Notes: generated by a model not told the origin, from the letters alone. A stretch of 64,000 nucleotides of DNA from Nocardiopsis sp. N85 (GCF_028882275.1 NZ_JARBUT010000011.1:124001-188000); one strand, 5' to 3'. Numbered from the stretch's first letter, positions 8,974-16,797 are shown. Translations and numbers: made by a program.

Positions 8974-9151
8974 CCGTGAGGATGCGCGGTGGCCTCTCCG
9001 GTGGGCCCGGCCCACGGGGTGACCGACGCCGACCGGCCGTCCTCCACCTGATCCGTCGGCCCGTCCGGGGAGGCCACCGCACGCGACCGTGACCTCAGGG
9101 GGGCGTCCGTCCGGGTTGCGGCGGCACGGACCGTGATGCTCTGATGGGCCC

Positions 9152-10486
9152 GTGAGTCACACCGATGCCCGACGTGCGGTGGAGGCGGTCTGGCGCATCG
9201 AGTCGGCCCGCCTCGTCGCCGCGCTCACCCGGATGGTCGGCGACGTCGGCCTCGCCGAGGAGTTCGCCCAGGACGCGCTGGTCAGCGCTTTGGAGAAGTG
9301 GCCGGAGGAGGGGGTGCCCGAGCGTCCCGGGGCCTGGCTGACCACCGTCGCCAAACGCCGCATCCTCGACCGCTGGCGTCGCGACGAACGCTTCCAGGAC
9401 CGCATGGTCGAACTCGGCCGGCAGATCGTCGAACACGACGGGCGGGCCGAGTTCGACGCCGTCCTCGAAGAGGACTACGGCGACGACCTGCTCAAGCTCA
9501 TGTTCGTGTGCTGCCACCCGGTGCTGTCCACCGAGGCCCGGGTCGCCCTGACCCTGCGGATGCTGGGCGGGCTCACCACCGACGAGATCGCCCGCGCCTT
9601 CCTGGTCCCCGAGACCACCGTCGCCCAGCGCATCGTGCGGGCCAAACGCACCCTGGCCGCCAAGAGGGTGCCGTTCGAGGTGCCCCTCGGCGAGGACCGC
9701 GACGCCCGCCTGGCCTCGGTGCTGGAGGTCGTCTACCTGGTGTTCAACGAGGGGTACACGGCGACCTCGGGGGAGGACCTCATCCGCCCCGAACTGTGCG
9801 AGGAGGCCATGCGGCTGGGCCGGGTGCTCGCCGGGCTGCTGCCCGGGGAACGCGAGGTCCACGGGCTGCTCGCGCTCATGGAACTGCACGCCTCGCGGTT
9901 CCGCGCCCGGGTGGCCCCGGACGGGTCACCCGTGCCGTTGGCCGACCAGGACCGGTCGCGGTGGGACCGGATGCTCGTCACACGGGGCATGAGGGCGCTG
10001 ATGCTGTCGCTGCCGCCGGATCCCTCACAGCCGCGCGGCCCCTACGCGCTCCAGGCGGCGATCGCCGCCGAACACGCGCGGGCCCTCGCCTACGAGGACA
10101 CCGACTGGACCGTCATCGCCGCCCTGTACCTGGCCCTGGCCCGGGAGACCGGCTCGCCCGTGGTCGAGCTCAACCGGGCCGTGGCGGTGTCGATGGCGCG
10201 GGGCCCGGAGGCGGCCCTGGAGATCGTCGACGCCCTGCGCGACTCCGCGACCCTGGACGGCTATCACCTGCTCCCGTCCGTCCGCGGCGACCTGCTGGAG
10301 CGTCTCGGTCGGGCCGGGGAGGCCCGGGAGGAGTTCGAACGCGCCGCCGCCCTCACCCGCAACGAACGCGAACGCGTCCTGCTGGCGGACCGCGCCGCCC
10401 GCGTGGCCGCGACGGGGCCGCCGACCGTCGCGCTCGGGACCGTCGTCACCGCGAAGGACGTGCGGGAACCGGAGGACGAGGACTGA
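9152..10486 (+). CDS. ECF42-group RNA polymerase sigma factor with C-terminal TPR extension
   Basis: This 444-residue protein has sigma region 2 at about residues 10-80 (RLVAALTRMVGDVGLAEEFAQDALVSALEKWP, then PGAWLTTVAKRRILDRWRR). Sigma region 4 is at about 120-170 (ALTLRMLGGLTTDEIARAFLVPETTVAQRIVRAKRTL). The remaining 270 residues are a DUF6596/TPR-like extension containing the conserved YLVFNEGYTAT and VELNRAVAVSMARGPEAAL. That architecture and the adjacent DGPF gene are hallmarks of ECF42. No anti-sigma factor is nearby; in this group the C-terminal extension is thought to control activity. The start is GTG without a strong ribosome-binding site. It probably directs its own regulon through the TGTCGA promoter upstream of the DGPF gene. 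Confidence 0.9.
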   Translation: MSHTDARRAVEAVWRIESARLVAALTRMVGDVGLAEEFAQDALVSALEKWPEEGVPERPGAWLTTVAKRRILDRWRRDERFQDRMVELGRQIVEHDGRAEFDAVLEEDYGDDLLKLMFVCCHPVLSTEARVALTLRMLGGLTTDEIARAFLVPETTVAQRIVRAKRTLAAKRVPFEVPLGEDRDARLASVLEVVYLVFNEGYTATSGEDLIRPELCEEAMRLGRVLAGLLPGEREVHGLLALMELHASRFRARVAPDGSPVPLADQDRSRWDRMLVTRGMRALMLSLPPDPSQPRGPYALQAAIAAEHARALAYEDTDWTVIAALYLALARETGSPVVELNRAVAVSMARGPEAALEIVDALRDSATLDGYHLLPSVRGDLLERLGRAGEAREEFERAAALTRNERERVLLADRAARVAATGPPTVALGTVVTAKDVREPEDED

Positions 10487-10511
10487 CGGCGGTCGACCTC
10501 GGAAGGGATCG

Positions 10512-10640
10512 GGGCGTGCCCGCCGGGACGGTCCACGGGCCGGGCCGGCCCGTGACATCCGCGATCAGGTGGTGGTCCCCGTCGTGGTGGAGCACGGTCG
10601 CCCCGTGGGTCCCGGCCGTGGCCGCGATGATCGGGTCGGG
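10512..10640 (-). pseudogene. remnant of a PIN-domain (VapC-type) toxin, C-terminal part only
   Basis: Read on the minus strand, this stretch gives PDPIIAATAGTHGATVLHHD followed by GDHHLIADVTGRP and WTVPAGTP. That matches the C-terminal portion of actinobacterial VapC-like PIN ribonucleases (pattern PDLLIAATA..HG.TVLH.D.D...IA.VTG). No start codon, N-terminal acidic residues or antitoxin gene is seen upstream in the same frame. The frame runs on past the usual stop into low-complexity sequence. It lies between the sigma factor and epimerase genes in a 322-base gap. It could be chance resemblance, but the motif run is long. Confidence 0.45.
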
Positions 10641-10808
10641 CGGGGCCCGCCGGTGACGGCCCTCGCGGGCCGGTTCGCGCCGCCCCTCCACGGCGCGGTG
10701 CGCGGACTCCTCGCCCGTGTCCGGCCAGGGGGCCGCCGTGGTGCTCTTGATTCTGCCCGTGGCAGGAGACCCTGGCGCGCTCCGGCGGGACCGGACAGAC
10801 TGCCGGTC

Positions 10809-11798
10809 ATGAGACTTCTCGTACTGGGCGGCACCGAATTCGTGGGACGCGCGATCGTCGAGGACGCCCTGGAGCGGGGGTGGGACGTCACCGTGTTCCA
10901 CCGGGGGAGCCGCACCGCTCCCCGGGGCGCGACCGCGCTCCACGGGGATCGGCTGACCGGAGGCGGCCTCGGCGCACTGGAGAAGGGCGAGTGGGACGCC
11001 GTCGTCGACACCTGGTCGGCCGCGCCCCGCGTGGTCCACGAGTCGGCCCGGCTGCTGGCCGACCGGGTCGGCCGCTACGCCTACATCTCCAGCTGCTCCG
11101 TCTACGCCTACCCCTCCGACCCCGGCTCCGATGAGACCTGGCCCACCGTCCAGGCCGACCCGGAGTCCGACGGGACCGACTATCCGGCGGACAAGCGCGG
11201 CGGCGAGCTGGCCGTCGAGGCCGCCTTCGGGGACCGTTCCCTGTCCGCGCGGGCCGGGCTCATCCTCGGCCCCCACGAGAACATCGGCCGACTGCCCTGG
11301 TGGCTGAACCGGATCGCCCGGGGCGGCCCCTTCCCGGCGCCCGGGCCCGCCGACCTGCCCCTCCAGTACGTGGACGCCCGCGACCTGGCCGCGTGGACCC
11401 TGGACGCCACGGCGTCCGGGGTGTCCGGTCCGCACAACCTGGTGAGCCCGGCCGGACACGCGACCATGGGCGACCTGCTCGCGGCCTGCGTCGATGCCAC
11501 CGGCTCCGACGCCGAACCCGTGTGGCTCACCCCCGAGCTGATCGCCCGGACCGGGGTGGAGCCGTGGTCGCAGCTTCCGGTGTGGGTTCCGCCGGGCGAA
11601 CCGCACGCCGCCCTGCACGACAACGACGTCTCCCGGGCACTGGCCACCGGGCTGTGCTGTCGGCCGGTCGCCGAGACCGTCGCCGACACCTGGGAGTGGC
11701 TGGTCTCCCTCGGCGGTGTCGCCCCGCAACGGCCCGACCGCCCGCCGGTGGGCCTGCCCGACGGCGCGGAGGAACGGCTGCTGGCCGGGACGCGCTGA
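10809..11798 (+). CDS. NAD-dependent epimerase/dehydratase family protein
   Basis: This 329-residue protein has a Rossmann fold of the extended short-chain dehydrogenase class. The nucleotide-binding motif is LVLGGTEFVGRAI at residues 3-15. ISSCSVYAY at about 95 and the YxxxK pair in TDYPADKRGGE at about 122-126 supply the catalytic residues. The ATG was chosen because it begins exactly at the Rossmann beta strand; the frame is open upstream but shows no family sequence there. Similar proteins are often annotated as reductases or isoflavone-reductase-like enzymes with unknown substrate. It ends before a strong terminator and is therefore probably separate from the lanthipeptide operon. Confidence 0.85.
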   Translation: MRLLVLGGTEFVGRAIVEDALERGWDVTVFHRGSRTAPRGATALHGDRLTGGGLGALEKGEWDAVVDTWSAAPRVVHESARLLADRVGRYAYISSCSVYAYPSDPGSDETWPTVQADPESDGTDYPADKRGGELAVEAAFGDRSLSARAGLILGPHENIGRLPWWLNRIARGGPFPAPGPADLPLQYVDARDLAAWTLDATASGVSGPHNLVSPAGHATMGDLLAACVDATGSDAEPVWLTPELIARTGVEPWSQLPVWVPPGEPHAALHDNDVSRALATGLCCRPVAETVADTWEWLVSLGGVAPQRPDRPPVGLPDGAEERLLAGTR

Positions 11799-11821
11799 CC
11801 TCCTCCACCGCTCCCGCCACG

Positions 11822-11853
11822 GGGGGACCGCCTCCGAACGGAGGTGGTCCCCC
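11822..11853 (+). terminator. strong rho-independent-type terminator after epimerase gene
   Basis: A near-perfect stem of about 14 base pairs runs from GGGGGACC at 11822 to GGTCCCCC ending at 11853, with a small loop at 11836-11839, followed by TTCTTCC. It separates the epimerase gene from the lanthipeptide operon. The 220 bases after it up to the kinase start are the likely operon promoter region, where no unambiguous promoter was identified. Confidence 0.75.
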
Positions 11854-12073
11854 TTCTTCCGCACCCTTCTCCCGGTCGATCGCACCCCTCTGACCTCAGG
11901 TTCTTCGTCGAAGCGGCAGAAACGCGCCGATACCGCCTCTCCATTGCCCCGGAAACCTGCCTTTCCCCGCCCTTCCGGTCCGGCATCGTTCTCATCGAGC
12001 CCGCCGGAAGCGGGACCGCGGAACGAGAAATCGCTTCGCGTTCGAGAGCAGTGCGATCACCGCAGGGGTTTTC

Positions 12074-13192
12074 GTGACTCTGGCAATGAAGGAACCGGCG
12101 ACCGGGAAGAAGGAACCGGAATTCGCCCCTATCGACCTCGACGGGTCACCCGAGGTGGAGGACTTCCTCGACCGACTCGGACTGGGCAGGTTCGTCCGTG
12201 ACGACCTGGTCTCCCCGGCCGGCCGCAACGCCGTCTGGATCGGCCGTACCACCACCGGCCGGCGCGTCTTCGTCAAGCGGCTGCTGGGCGAGGACCGCGA
12301 TACCCGCCTCGGCCGCCTGACCTCCTTCCAGAGATTCGCGGACACCGACCGGTTCCCCGTCCCCGACCTGCTCGGACACGACACCGACACCGGGATCGTC
12401 GTCTACGAGGCGGTCGCGGCCGCGCACGGAGGCGCCGAGCTGATGGTGGACGAGGAGTTCACCACCGACATCTCCCGCCGAGTGGGGAACGCGCTCGGCA
12501 CGGTGCACTCCGCCCCCGTCTCCCCGGACGCGGAGATCGACACCTCTCCCTCGGTCTTTCCCTCCACCGTCCTGCTGACCGCGCTGCCCTCGGCCCTGTT
12601 CGAGACCCTCAGTTTCGCGGAGGTACAGGCCTGGCGCCTGCTCCAACAGGACGCACCCCTGGCCGAGGCGGTCCACCGGCTGCGCGAACGCGAGGCCCTG
12701 GCGCCCCGGACCCCCGTCCACGGTGACTTCCGCATGGATCAGCTCCTCATCTCCGACGACCGGGTCCACATCGCCGACTGGGAGGAGTTCCGCCTGGGCG
12801 ACGCCGCCCGCGACGTCGGGGCCTTCGCCGGCGAATGGCTCTACCGCTGCATCCTCGACATCGTCACCGACCGCGGCGGCCAGCCGCCGATCGTCGACGA
12901 CATCTCCCACGAGGAGATCCTCGCCCGGGGCATGGCGGGCATCGAACGGGTCTCCCCCGTGGTGAACGCCTTCTGGCGCGGGTACCGCGGGGTCCGCCCC
13001 GAGGTGGACGCCGAGTTCGTCGAACGGGCCACGGCCTTCGCCGGATGGCACACCATCGACCGGCTGCTGGCCGGCGCAGCCCGCAGGACCAAGTTGACGG
13101 GTATCGAACGCGCGGCGGCCGGGGTCGGCCGCTCCGCCCTGATCACCCCGGACCGCTTCGGCGCGGTTCTCGGATTCGAGGAGATCGGATGA
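12074..13192 (+). CDS. class V lanthipeptide kinase (APH-like, LanK-type)
   Basis: This 372-residue protein belongs to the aminoglycoside phosphotransferase fold. Its nucleotide-binding part has VFVKRLL near residue 64. The catalytic loop is PVHGDFRMDQLL (H216, D218, Q223) and the metal-binding loop is HIADWEEF (D235). In class V lanthipeptide systems such as lexapeptide, the APH-like kinase phosphorylates precursor Ser/Thr and the HopA1-like partner eliminates phosphate to make dehydro-amino acids. The next gene is exactly such a partner and overlaps this one by 4 bases (ATGA), which implies translational coupling and probably a complex. The GTG start has AGGGG upstream; an ATG 12 bases later lacks one. 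It is the first gene of the biosynthetic operon. Confidence 0.85.
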   Translation: MTLAMKEPATGKKEPEFAPIDLDGSPEVEDFLDRLGLGRFVRDDLVSPAGRNAVWIGRTTTGRRVFVKRLLGEDRDTRLGRLTSFQRFADTDRFPVPDLLGHDTDTGIVVYEAVAAAHGGAELMVDEEFTTDISRRVGNALGTVHSAPVSPDAEIDTSPSVFPSTVLLTALPSALFETLSFAEVQAWRLLQQDAPLAEAVHRLREREALAPRTPVHGDFRMDQLLISDDRVHIADWEEFRLGDAARDVGAFAGEWLYRCILDIVTDRGGQPPIVDDISHEEILARGMAGIERVSPVVNAFWRGYRGVRPEVDAEFVERATAFAGWHTIDRLLAGAARRTKLTGIERAAAGVGRSALITPDRFGAVLGFEEIG

Positions 13193-14133
13193 GTCCCAGC
13201 ACTCTCACCCTCCCCCCGCCGGTGGCGGGGCTGTTCGACCGGATCACCATCGACCCCGACCTGGTGTCGGCCACCGTCGACGGCCGTTCCGTCCACGCCA
13301 CGAGCCGCTACGAACTGCGCAAGGAGCTGTCCGCCAAGGTCTACGACGTCCTGCACGCCGGCCGCGGGGAAGACGAGCCCGCCCTGCCCTACCACGCACG
13401 GGACAAGGGGTTCGAGCGGCGACTGGCCGACGCGGTCCCCCACGAGTGGACCCGGGAGCGCCTGCCCCTGCTCGGGATCGGCGAGGACCACGCCGTCGTC
13501 CTGCGGGAGGGCGTGCGGGTGCGCGTCCCGCTCTCCGCGCTGGCGGACGCGGACACCCCCGTCCCCGGTGAGGAGGTACCGGTGCGGGTGCGCCCCTACC
13601 GTGCGCTCCTGTCGCCCGGATTCTTCTTCGTGGACGGCACCCGCAGCTCGCGCGGGGCCGGGGCGATCCTGCGGGTGTACCTCCACCTGAGGGACATCGA
13701 GGGGGCCGAGACGGTGTGGCGCCGCCTCCTGCCCCACCTGGAGGGATCGGGGGCCTTCTACCGGACGAAGGTCCTGTCCACCCCCGCCCTCTACCCGCGC
13801 AGGGACGCCCTGGTCGTCTACCTCGCCGAAGAGTCGGCCGGACACACCCGGGGCATCGTCGACCTCTTGGCCGGCTCCCCCGAACTGGGTGACGAGACGC
13901 CGGCCTTCGCCGAACGCCTGGCCCCCGGCCTGGCGACGGCCTGGGAGCCGGCCGACGCCCGCAAGGCGTTCCAGGGCCTCAGCTTCGGCCAGCACCGGGC
14001 CTACCTGATCGTCGATTCCCTCATCGAGGCGATCGAGGAGGGGGAGCCGTTGGCGAAGGTCGCCCGACGCAAGTTCGCCGAGGCGAACGTCGAATTCGGG
14101 AACCCCGCGCGCAACGCCTCCGAGCACCTTTAG
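13189..14133 (+). CDS. HopA1-like lyase (class V lanthipeptide LanY-type)
   Basis: This 314-residue protein resembles the T3SS-effector HopA1 family found in class V lanthipeptide and thioamitide clusters. Segments typical of the family are FFFVDGTRSSRGAGAILRVYLH, YRTKVLSTPALYPRRDALVVYL and SFGQHRAYLIVDSL. In the family the protein binds the phosphorylated precursor and removes phosphate to give Dha/Dhb, acting together with the APH-like kinase. It overlaps the kinase gene by 4 bases. About 100 bases and a hairpin separate it from the first precursor gene. No catalytic residue can be assigned confidently from sequence alone. Confidence 0.85.
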   Translation: MSPSTLTLPPPVAGLFDRITIDPDLVSATVDGRSVHATSRYELRKELSAKVYDVLHAGRGEDEPALPYHARDKGFERRLADAVPHEWTRERLPLLGIGEDHAVVLREGVRVRVPLSALADADTPVPGEEVPVRVRPYRALLSPGFFFVDGTRSSRGAGAILRVYLHLRDIEGAETVWRRLLPHLEGSGAFYRTKVLSTPALYPRRDALVVYLAEESAGHTRGIVDLLAGSPELGDETPAFAERLAPGLATAWEPADARKAFQGLSFGQHRAYLIVDSLIEAIEEGEPLAKVARRKFAEANVEFGNPARNASEHL

Positions 14134-14165
14134 GGAGATACCCGCACCCCCCTCTGGGGCGGTTG

Positions 14166-14195
14166 CAGGGGATGCGGTGAGAACCCCGTCCCCTG
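14166..14195 (+). terminator. attenuating hairpin between lyase gene and first precursor gene
   Basis: CAGGGGA (14166-14172) pairs with TCCCCTG (14189-14195), with an inner three-pair extension after a two-base bulge, followed by TTT. It is a modest terminator or processing hairpin. It could lower read-through from the kinase-lyase genes or protect the 5' end of a precursor transcript. Confidence 0.5.
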
Positions 14196-14238
14196 TTTCC
14201 ACACCAGAGAAGAACCATCGAACGAGGAGATGAAGAAA

Positions 14239-14439
14239 ATGCAGAAGAACGAAGCGATCCTGAACCTGGTCGAGGGCTACGCCTCCTACGCCGACGCCAC
14301 CGAGGTCAACGTGGACGCCAACAGCCCGGCCCCCGCCGCCAGCACCTCGCCCATCTGCGCCGCCTCCATCGCCAGCTCCAAGGTCTGCATCTCCGTCGTC
14401 AGCGGCGCCTCCGCGGCCACCCTGACCAACGGCTGCTGA
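14239..14439 (+). CDS. class V lanthipeptide precursor, type 1 (three cysteines)
   Basis: This is a 66-residue precursor peptide. The leader (1-34) aligns without gaps with the other two precursors: MxKxxxI(L/V)xLVxGYxx(Y/W)AD, ending APAA at 31-34. The predicted core begins near Ser35 and has three cysteines (Cys40, Cys50, Cys66) and many Ser/Thr: S35-T36-S37-P-I-C40, S46-S47-K-V-C50, and A-T61-L-T-N-G-C66. Thr61 to the C-terminal Cys66 has the five-residue spacing that forms AviMeCys in thioviridamide and, as I recall, in cacaoidin. The ATG at 14239 is preferred over one 9 bases earlier because GAGGAG is then at proper spacing and the length matches the paralogues. The cleavage site is an inference. 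Confidence 0.85.
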   Translation: MQKNEAILNLVEGYASYADATEVNVDANSPAPAASTSPICAASIASSKVCISVVSGASAATLTNGC

Positions 14440-14497
14440 TCCCCGCCCGCATCGCGGGCGCGTCGACGGCCGAGGCCGACACGAGAGAAGGAAGAAC

Positions 14498-14522
14498 GGT
14501 GCGCCGGAACGGCCGGCGCACC
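14498..14522 (+). terminator. perfect hairpin between precursor 1 and precursor 2
   Basis: GGTGCGCCGG (14498-14507) pairs perfectly with CCGGCGCACC (14513-14522) around a five-base loop, followed by TTCC. It can act as a partial terminator or 3'-end stabiliser that gives the type 1 precursor a separate mRNA level. Confidence 0.6.
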
Positions 14523-14553
14523 TTCCACCCCCTGAAAGGAAACAGTTCCCCCC

Positions 14554-14724
14554 ATGGACAAGTCGAACGAGATCGTCGAACTGGTGTCCGGATACCAGGT
14601 CTGGGCCGACTCCGAGGACATCGGCGTCGAGTCGCGGACCGAGGCCCCCGCCGCGACCACCACCTTCTGCGCCTTCACCGTCAGCTACATGTTCACGCGC
14701 GCCACCGTCGAGGACGGTTGCTGA
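14554..14724 (+). CDS. class V lanthipeptide precursor, type 2, copy a
   Basis: This 56-residue precursor has the same 34-residue leader layout as precursor 1 (MDKSNEIVELVSGYQVWADS, ending APAA). The predicted 22-residue core is T35-T36-T37-F38-C39 and onward, ending A50-T51-V-E-D-G-C56. Cys39 sits four residues after Thr35, suitable for a methyllanthionine. Cys56 is five residues after Thr51, suitable for AviMeCys after decarboxylation. The middle contains Thr42, Ser44 and Thr48, candidates for Dha/Dhb or reduction to D-residues. The frame differs from the longest overlapping reading in this region, so the gene is easy to miss. The core tail ATVEDGC resembles the thioviridamide tail ATVAFHC. 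Confidence 0.85.
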   Translation: MDKSNEIVELVSGYQVWADSEDIGVESRTEAPAATTTFCAFTVSYMFTRATVEDGC

Positions 14725-14891
14725 CCACCGTTCTGGCACGAGAGAAGGTCCCCATGGACAAGTCGAACGAGATCGTGGAGCTGGTGTCCGGCTACCGGGC
14801 ATGGGCCGACTCCGAGGACATCGGCGTCGAGTCGCGGACCGAGGCCCCCGCCGCGACCACCACCTTCTGCGCCTTCACCGTCAGCTACCTG
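14554..14891 (+). repeat. tandem duplication covering precursor genes 2 and 3
   Basis: Bases 14554-14691 and 14754-14891 are nearly identical at an exact 200-base offset, with only a handful of differences (for example at the codons for residues 15 and 16). Divergence is concentrated after residue 45 of the peptides. This indicates a recent local duplication followed by change in the C-terminal half of the core. Confidence 0.9.
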
Positions 14892-14924
14892 GCCAGCAAG
14901 GCGACCGTCGACAGCGGTTGCTGA
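14754..14924 (+). CDS. class V lanthipeptide precursor, type 2, copy b
   Basis: This 56-residue precursor is identical to copy a over most of its length; differences are Arg15-Ala16 in the leader and residues 46-49 (LASK instead of MFTR) and 53-54 (DS instead of ED) in the core. It keeps T35-T36-T37-F-C39 and A50-T51-V-D-S-G-C56. Ser48 replaces Thr48 and Ser54 is new, so the number of dehydratable residues differs by one. The ATG is preceded by GAGAAGG. An apparent 85-residue upstream extension in this frame is out-of-frame translation of copy a and is not part of the protein. The two products could be congeners or a pair acting together. Confidence 0.85.
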   Translation: MDKSNEIVELVSGYRAWADSEDIGVESRTEAPAATTTFCAFTVSYLASKATVDSGC

Positions 14925-14953
14925 CCGCTTCCGACCAGAACACCCGTCCCTGA

Positions 14954-14989
14954 CGGCCCGCCGGACGGTTCCCCCCGTCCGGCGGGCCG
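14954..14989 (+). terminator. strong hairpin between precursor genes and transporter gene
   Basis: Fourteen perfect base pairs (14954-14967 with 14976-14989, outer CGGCCCGCC with GGCGGGCCG) close an eight-base loop. There is no U-tract. It probably attenuates transcription into the downstream exporter and tailoring genes and stabilises the precursor mRNA 3' end. Confidence 0.65.
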
Positions 14990-15032
14990 GGTCCCCCGGG
15001 CCGACCCCGGACCGAACGCTTGGAGTCGCGAT

Positions 15033-16787
15033 ATGGCGAACGATGTACCGAGCAACCACTACAGAATCCTCCCCGAACTGGTGAAGGGCAACGGCGGTAC
15101 GGTCGCGGCCGTCGCCCTGCTGGCCCTGGTATCGGGCGCCGCCACCCTGGTGCTGCCGCTCGTCGCCGCCCGACTCATCTCCGCGCTCCAAACCGGAGGG
15201 GACCTGCTGGTCTGGGGCATCGGTCTGGTCGCCATCGGACTGGGGGCCACCGTCACCTCCTCCCTGTCGTCCTACCTGCTGGCCCGGACCGCCCAAGGCA
15301 TGATCTACCGCCTGCGCGTGCGGACCATGGGACACGGGTTCCGCGCCCGGATCCGCGACACCCAGCGCCTGGGCACGGGCAACCTGGCCACCCGTCTCAC
15401 CGCCGACGCCGCCAGCGTCAAGGGCGCCATCGACGTCGGCCCCGTCCAGCTCCCGATGGCGTTCCTCATGCTCCTCGGGACCATGGTCATCATGGCGATC
15501 CTGGACTGGGTGCTGCTCCTCGTCACCCTGGCGGCGTTCGCCGTCGCGATCGTCGCGGTCGGTGCGGTCATCGTGGCCCTGCGACGCCACTACACCGTCC
15601 TCCAAGGAGCGCTCGGCACCCTGTCCGAGCGGTTCGTGGACGCCCTGGAGAGCCTCCAGATCATCAAGGCCGGCCGCGCCGAGCACCGGGTGCTCGGCGA
15701 ACTCGACGAAGAGGCGGACCGGGTCCGCCGCGTGGAGATCCGCGTCGCGCGCCTGGAGAGCATGCTCTCCCCCATCCTCAACCTCGGCCAGCAGATCGCC
15801 CTGGTGAGCGTCCTCATCGGCGGTGGTGTGCGGCTCGTCGGCGGCGACCTCACCCTGGCCGCCTTCGTCGCCTTCCTCATGTACCTGCTCCAGTTGGCCA
15901 CGCCGCTGATGACGGCGGTCTCGGGATTCTCCACCCTCCAGGCCGGCCTGGCCGCCCGCGAACGCTTCAACGAGGTGTTCGACCTGGAAGAGGAGGACCG
16001 CGGCGGCCGTTCCACCGCCCCCACCGACCCCGCGGCCCGAGGGAACGCCGTGCACTTCACCGGAGTGGAGTTCTCCTACGACGACGAGCCGGTGCTGCGC
16101 GGCGTCGATCTGCGCGTACCCGCACGCGGTCTGACCTCCATCGTGGGCCCCTCCGGCGCCGGCAAGTCGACGGTGTTGGGACTCATCGAGGGGTTCATGG
16201 AGCCCGACGCCGGTCGCATCGACGTTCTGGGCCGGGACCACGGCGCCTGGCCCCTGGACGAACTGCGCGGACACATCGGCTACGTCGACCAGCGGTTCAC
16301 CCTGCTACGCGGCACCATCCGCACCAATCTCACCTTGGGACTGACCACCGTCCCCGATGACGGCGAGCTTTACCGGGCCCTGGAGAAGGTCTCCCTGGAC
16401 GACGTCGTCCGTGCCCTTCCCAACGGTCTGGACACCCGCCTCGGCAACGGCACCGACCTGTCGGGCGGCCAGCGCCAGCGCCTGGCCCTGGCCCGGACGC
16501 TCATGTCCGACGACCGCCTCGTCCTCCTGGACGAGCCGACCTCCCAGCTCGACAGTCTCAGCGAGGCCAGACTCCGCTCCGTCGTGGACGAGCTGGCCCG
16601 GGACCGGGCGGTCCTGGTGGTCGCGCACCGCATCTCCACCGTCCGCCAGGCCGACCACGTCATCGTCATGGAGGACGGGCGCGTCGTCGACCAGGGCACC
16701 CACGACCGGCTCCTCGACGACTGCCCGTCCTACGCCGCCCTGGTCAAGGGCCAGACGCTCACGGCCCCCGAGCCCTCCCTCATCTAA
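15033..16787 (+). CDS. ABC exporter with fused membrane and ATPase domains
   Basis: This 584-residue half-transporter has about six membrane segments in residues 20-310. An ATPase domain follows with Walker A GPSGAGKST near residue 372, signature LSGGQRQRLALAR, Walker B RLVLLDEP and the H-loop VVAHR. No N-terminal C39 peptidase is fused, so it does not cut the leader itself; the M16 protease in the operon likely does that. It starts 43 bases after a strong hairpin and ends 10 bases before the reductase gene. It most likely exports the mature lanthipeptides as a homodimer. The role is inferred from context. Confidence 0.9.
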   Translation: MANDVPSNHYRILPELVKGNGGTVAAVALLALVSGAATLVLPLVAARLISALQTGGDLLVWGIGLVAIGLGATVTSSLSSYLLARTAQGMIYRLRVRTMGHGFRARIRDTQRLGTGNLATRLTADAASVKGAIDVGPVQLPMAFLMLLGTMVIMAILDWVLLLVTLAAFAVAIVAVGAVIVALRRHYTVLQGALGTLSERFVDALESLQIIKAGRAEHRVLGELDEEADRVRRVEIRVARLESMLSPILNLGQQIALVSVLIGGGVRLVGGDLTLAAFVAFLMYLLQLATPLMTAVSGFSTLQAGLAARERFNEVFDLEEEDRGGRSTAPTDPAARGNAVHFTGVEFSYDDEPVLRGVDLRVPARGLTSIVGPSGAGKSTVLGLIEGFMEPDAGRIDVLGRDHGAWPLDELRGHIGYVDQRFTLLRGTIRTNLTLGLTTVPDDGELYRALEKVSLDDVVRALPNGLDTRLGNGTDLSGGQRQRLALARTLMSDDRLVLLDEPTSQLDSLSEARLRSVVDELARDRAVLVVAHRISTVRQADHVIVMEDGRVVDQGTHDRLLDDCPSYAALVKGQTLTAPEPSLI

Positions 16788-16797
16788 GGAGCCGACC

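Noticed and set aside
10446..11885. 479-residue minus-strand frame
   Set aside because: Mostly antisense of the epimerase gene; only a short C-terminal piece looks like a PIN-domain remnant and is listed separately.
14230..14238. Earlier ATG for the first precursor
   Set aside because: The GAGGAG would touch the start codon; the ATG at 14239 has correct spacing and aligns with the other precursors.
14499..14753. N-terminal extension of the third precursor (about 85 residues)
   Set aside because: This part is the second precursor gene read in the wrong frame. The ATG at 14754 has its own ribosome-binding site and matches the paralogue length.
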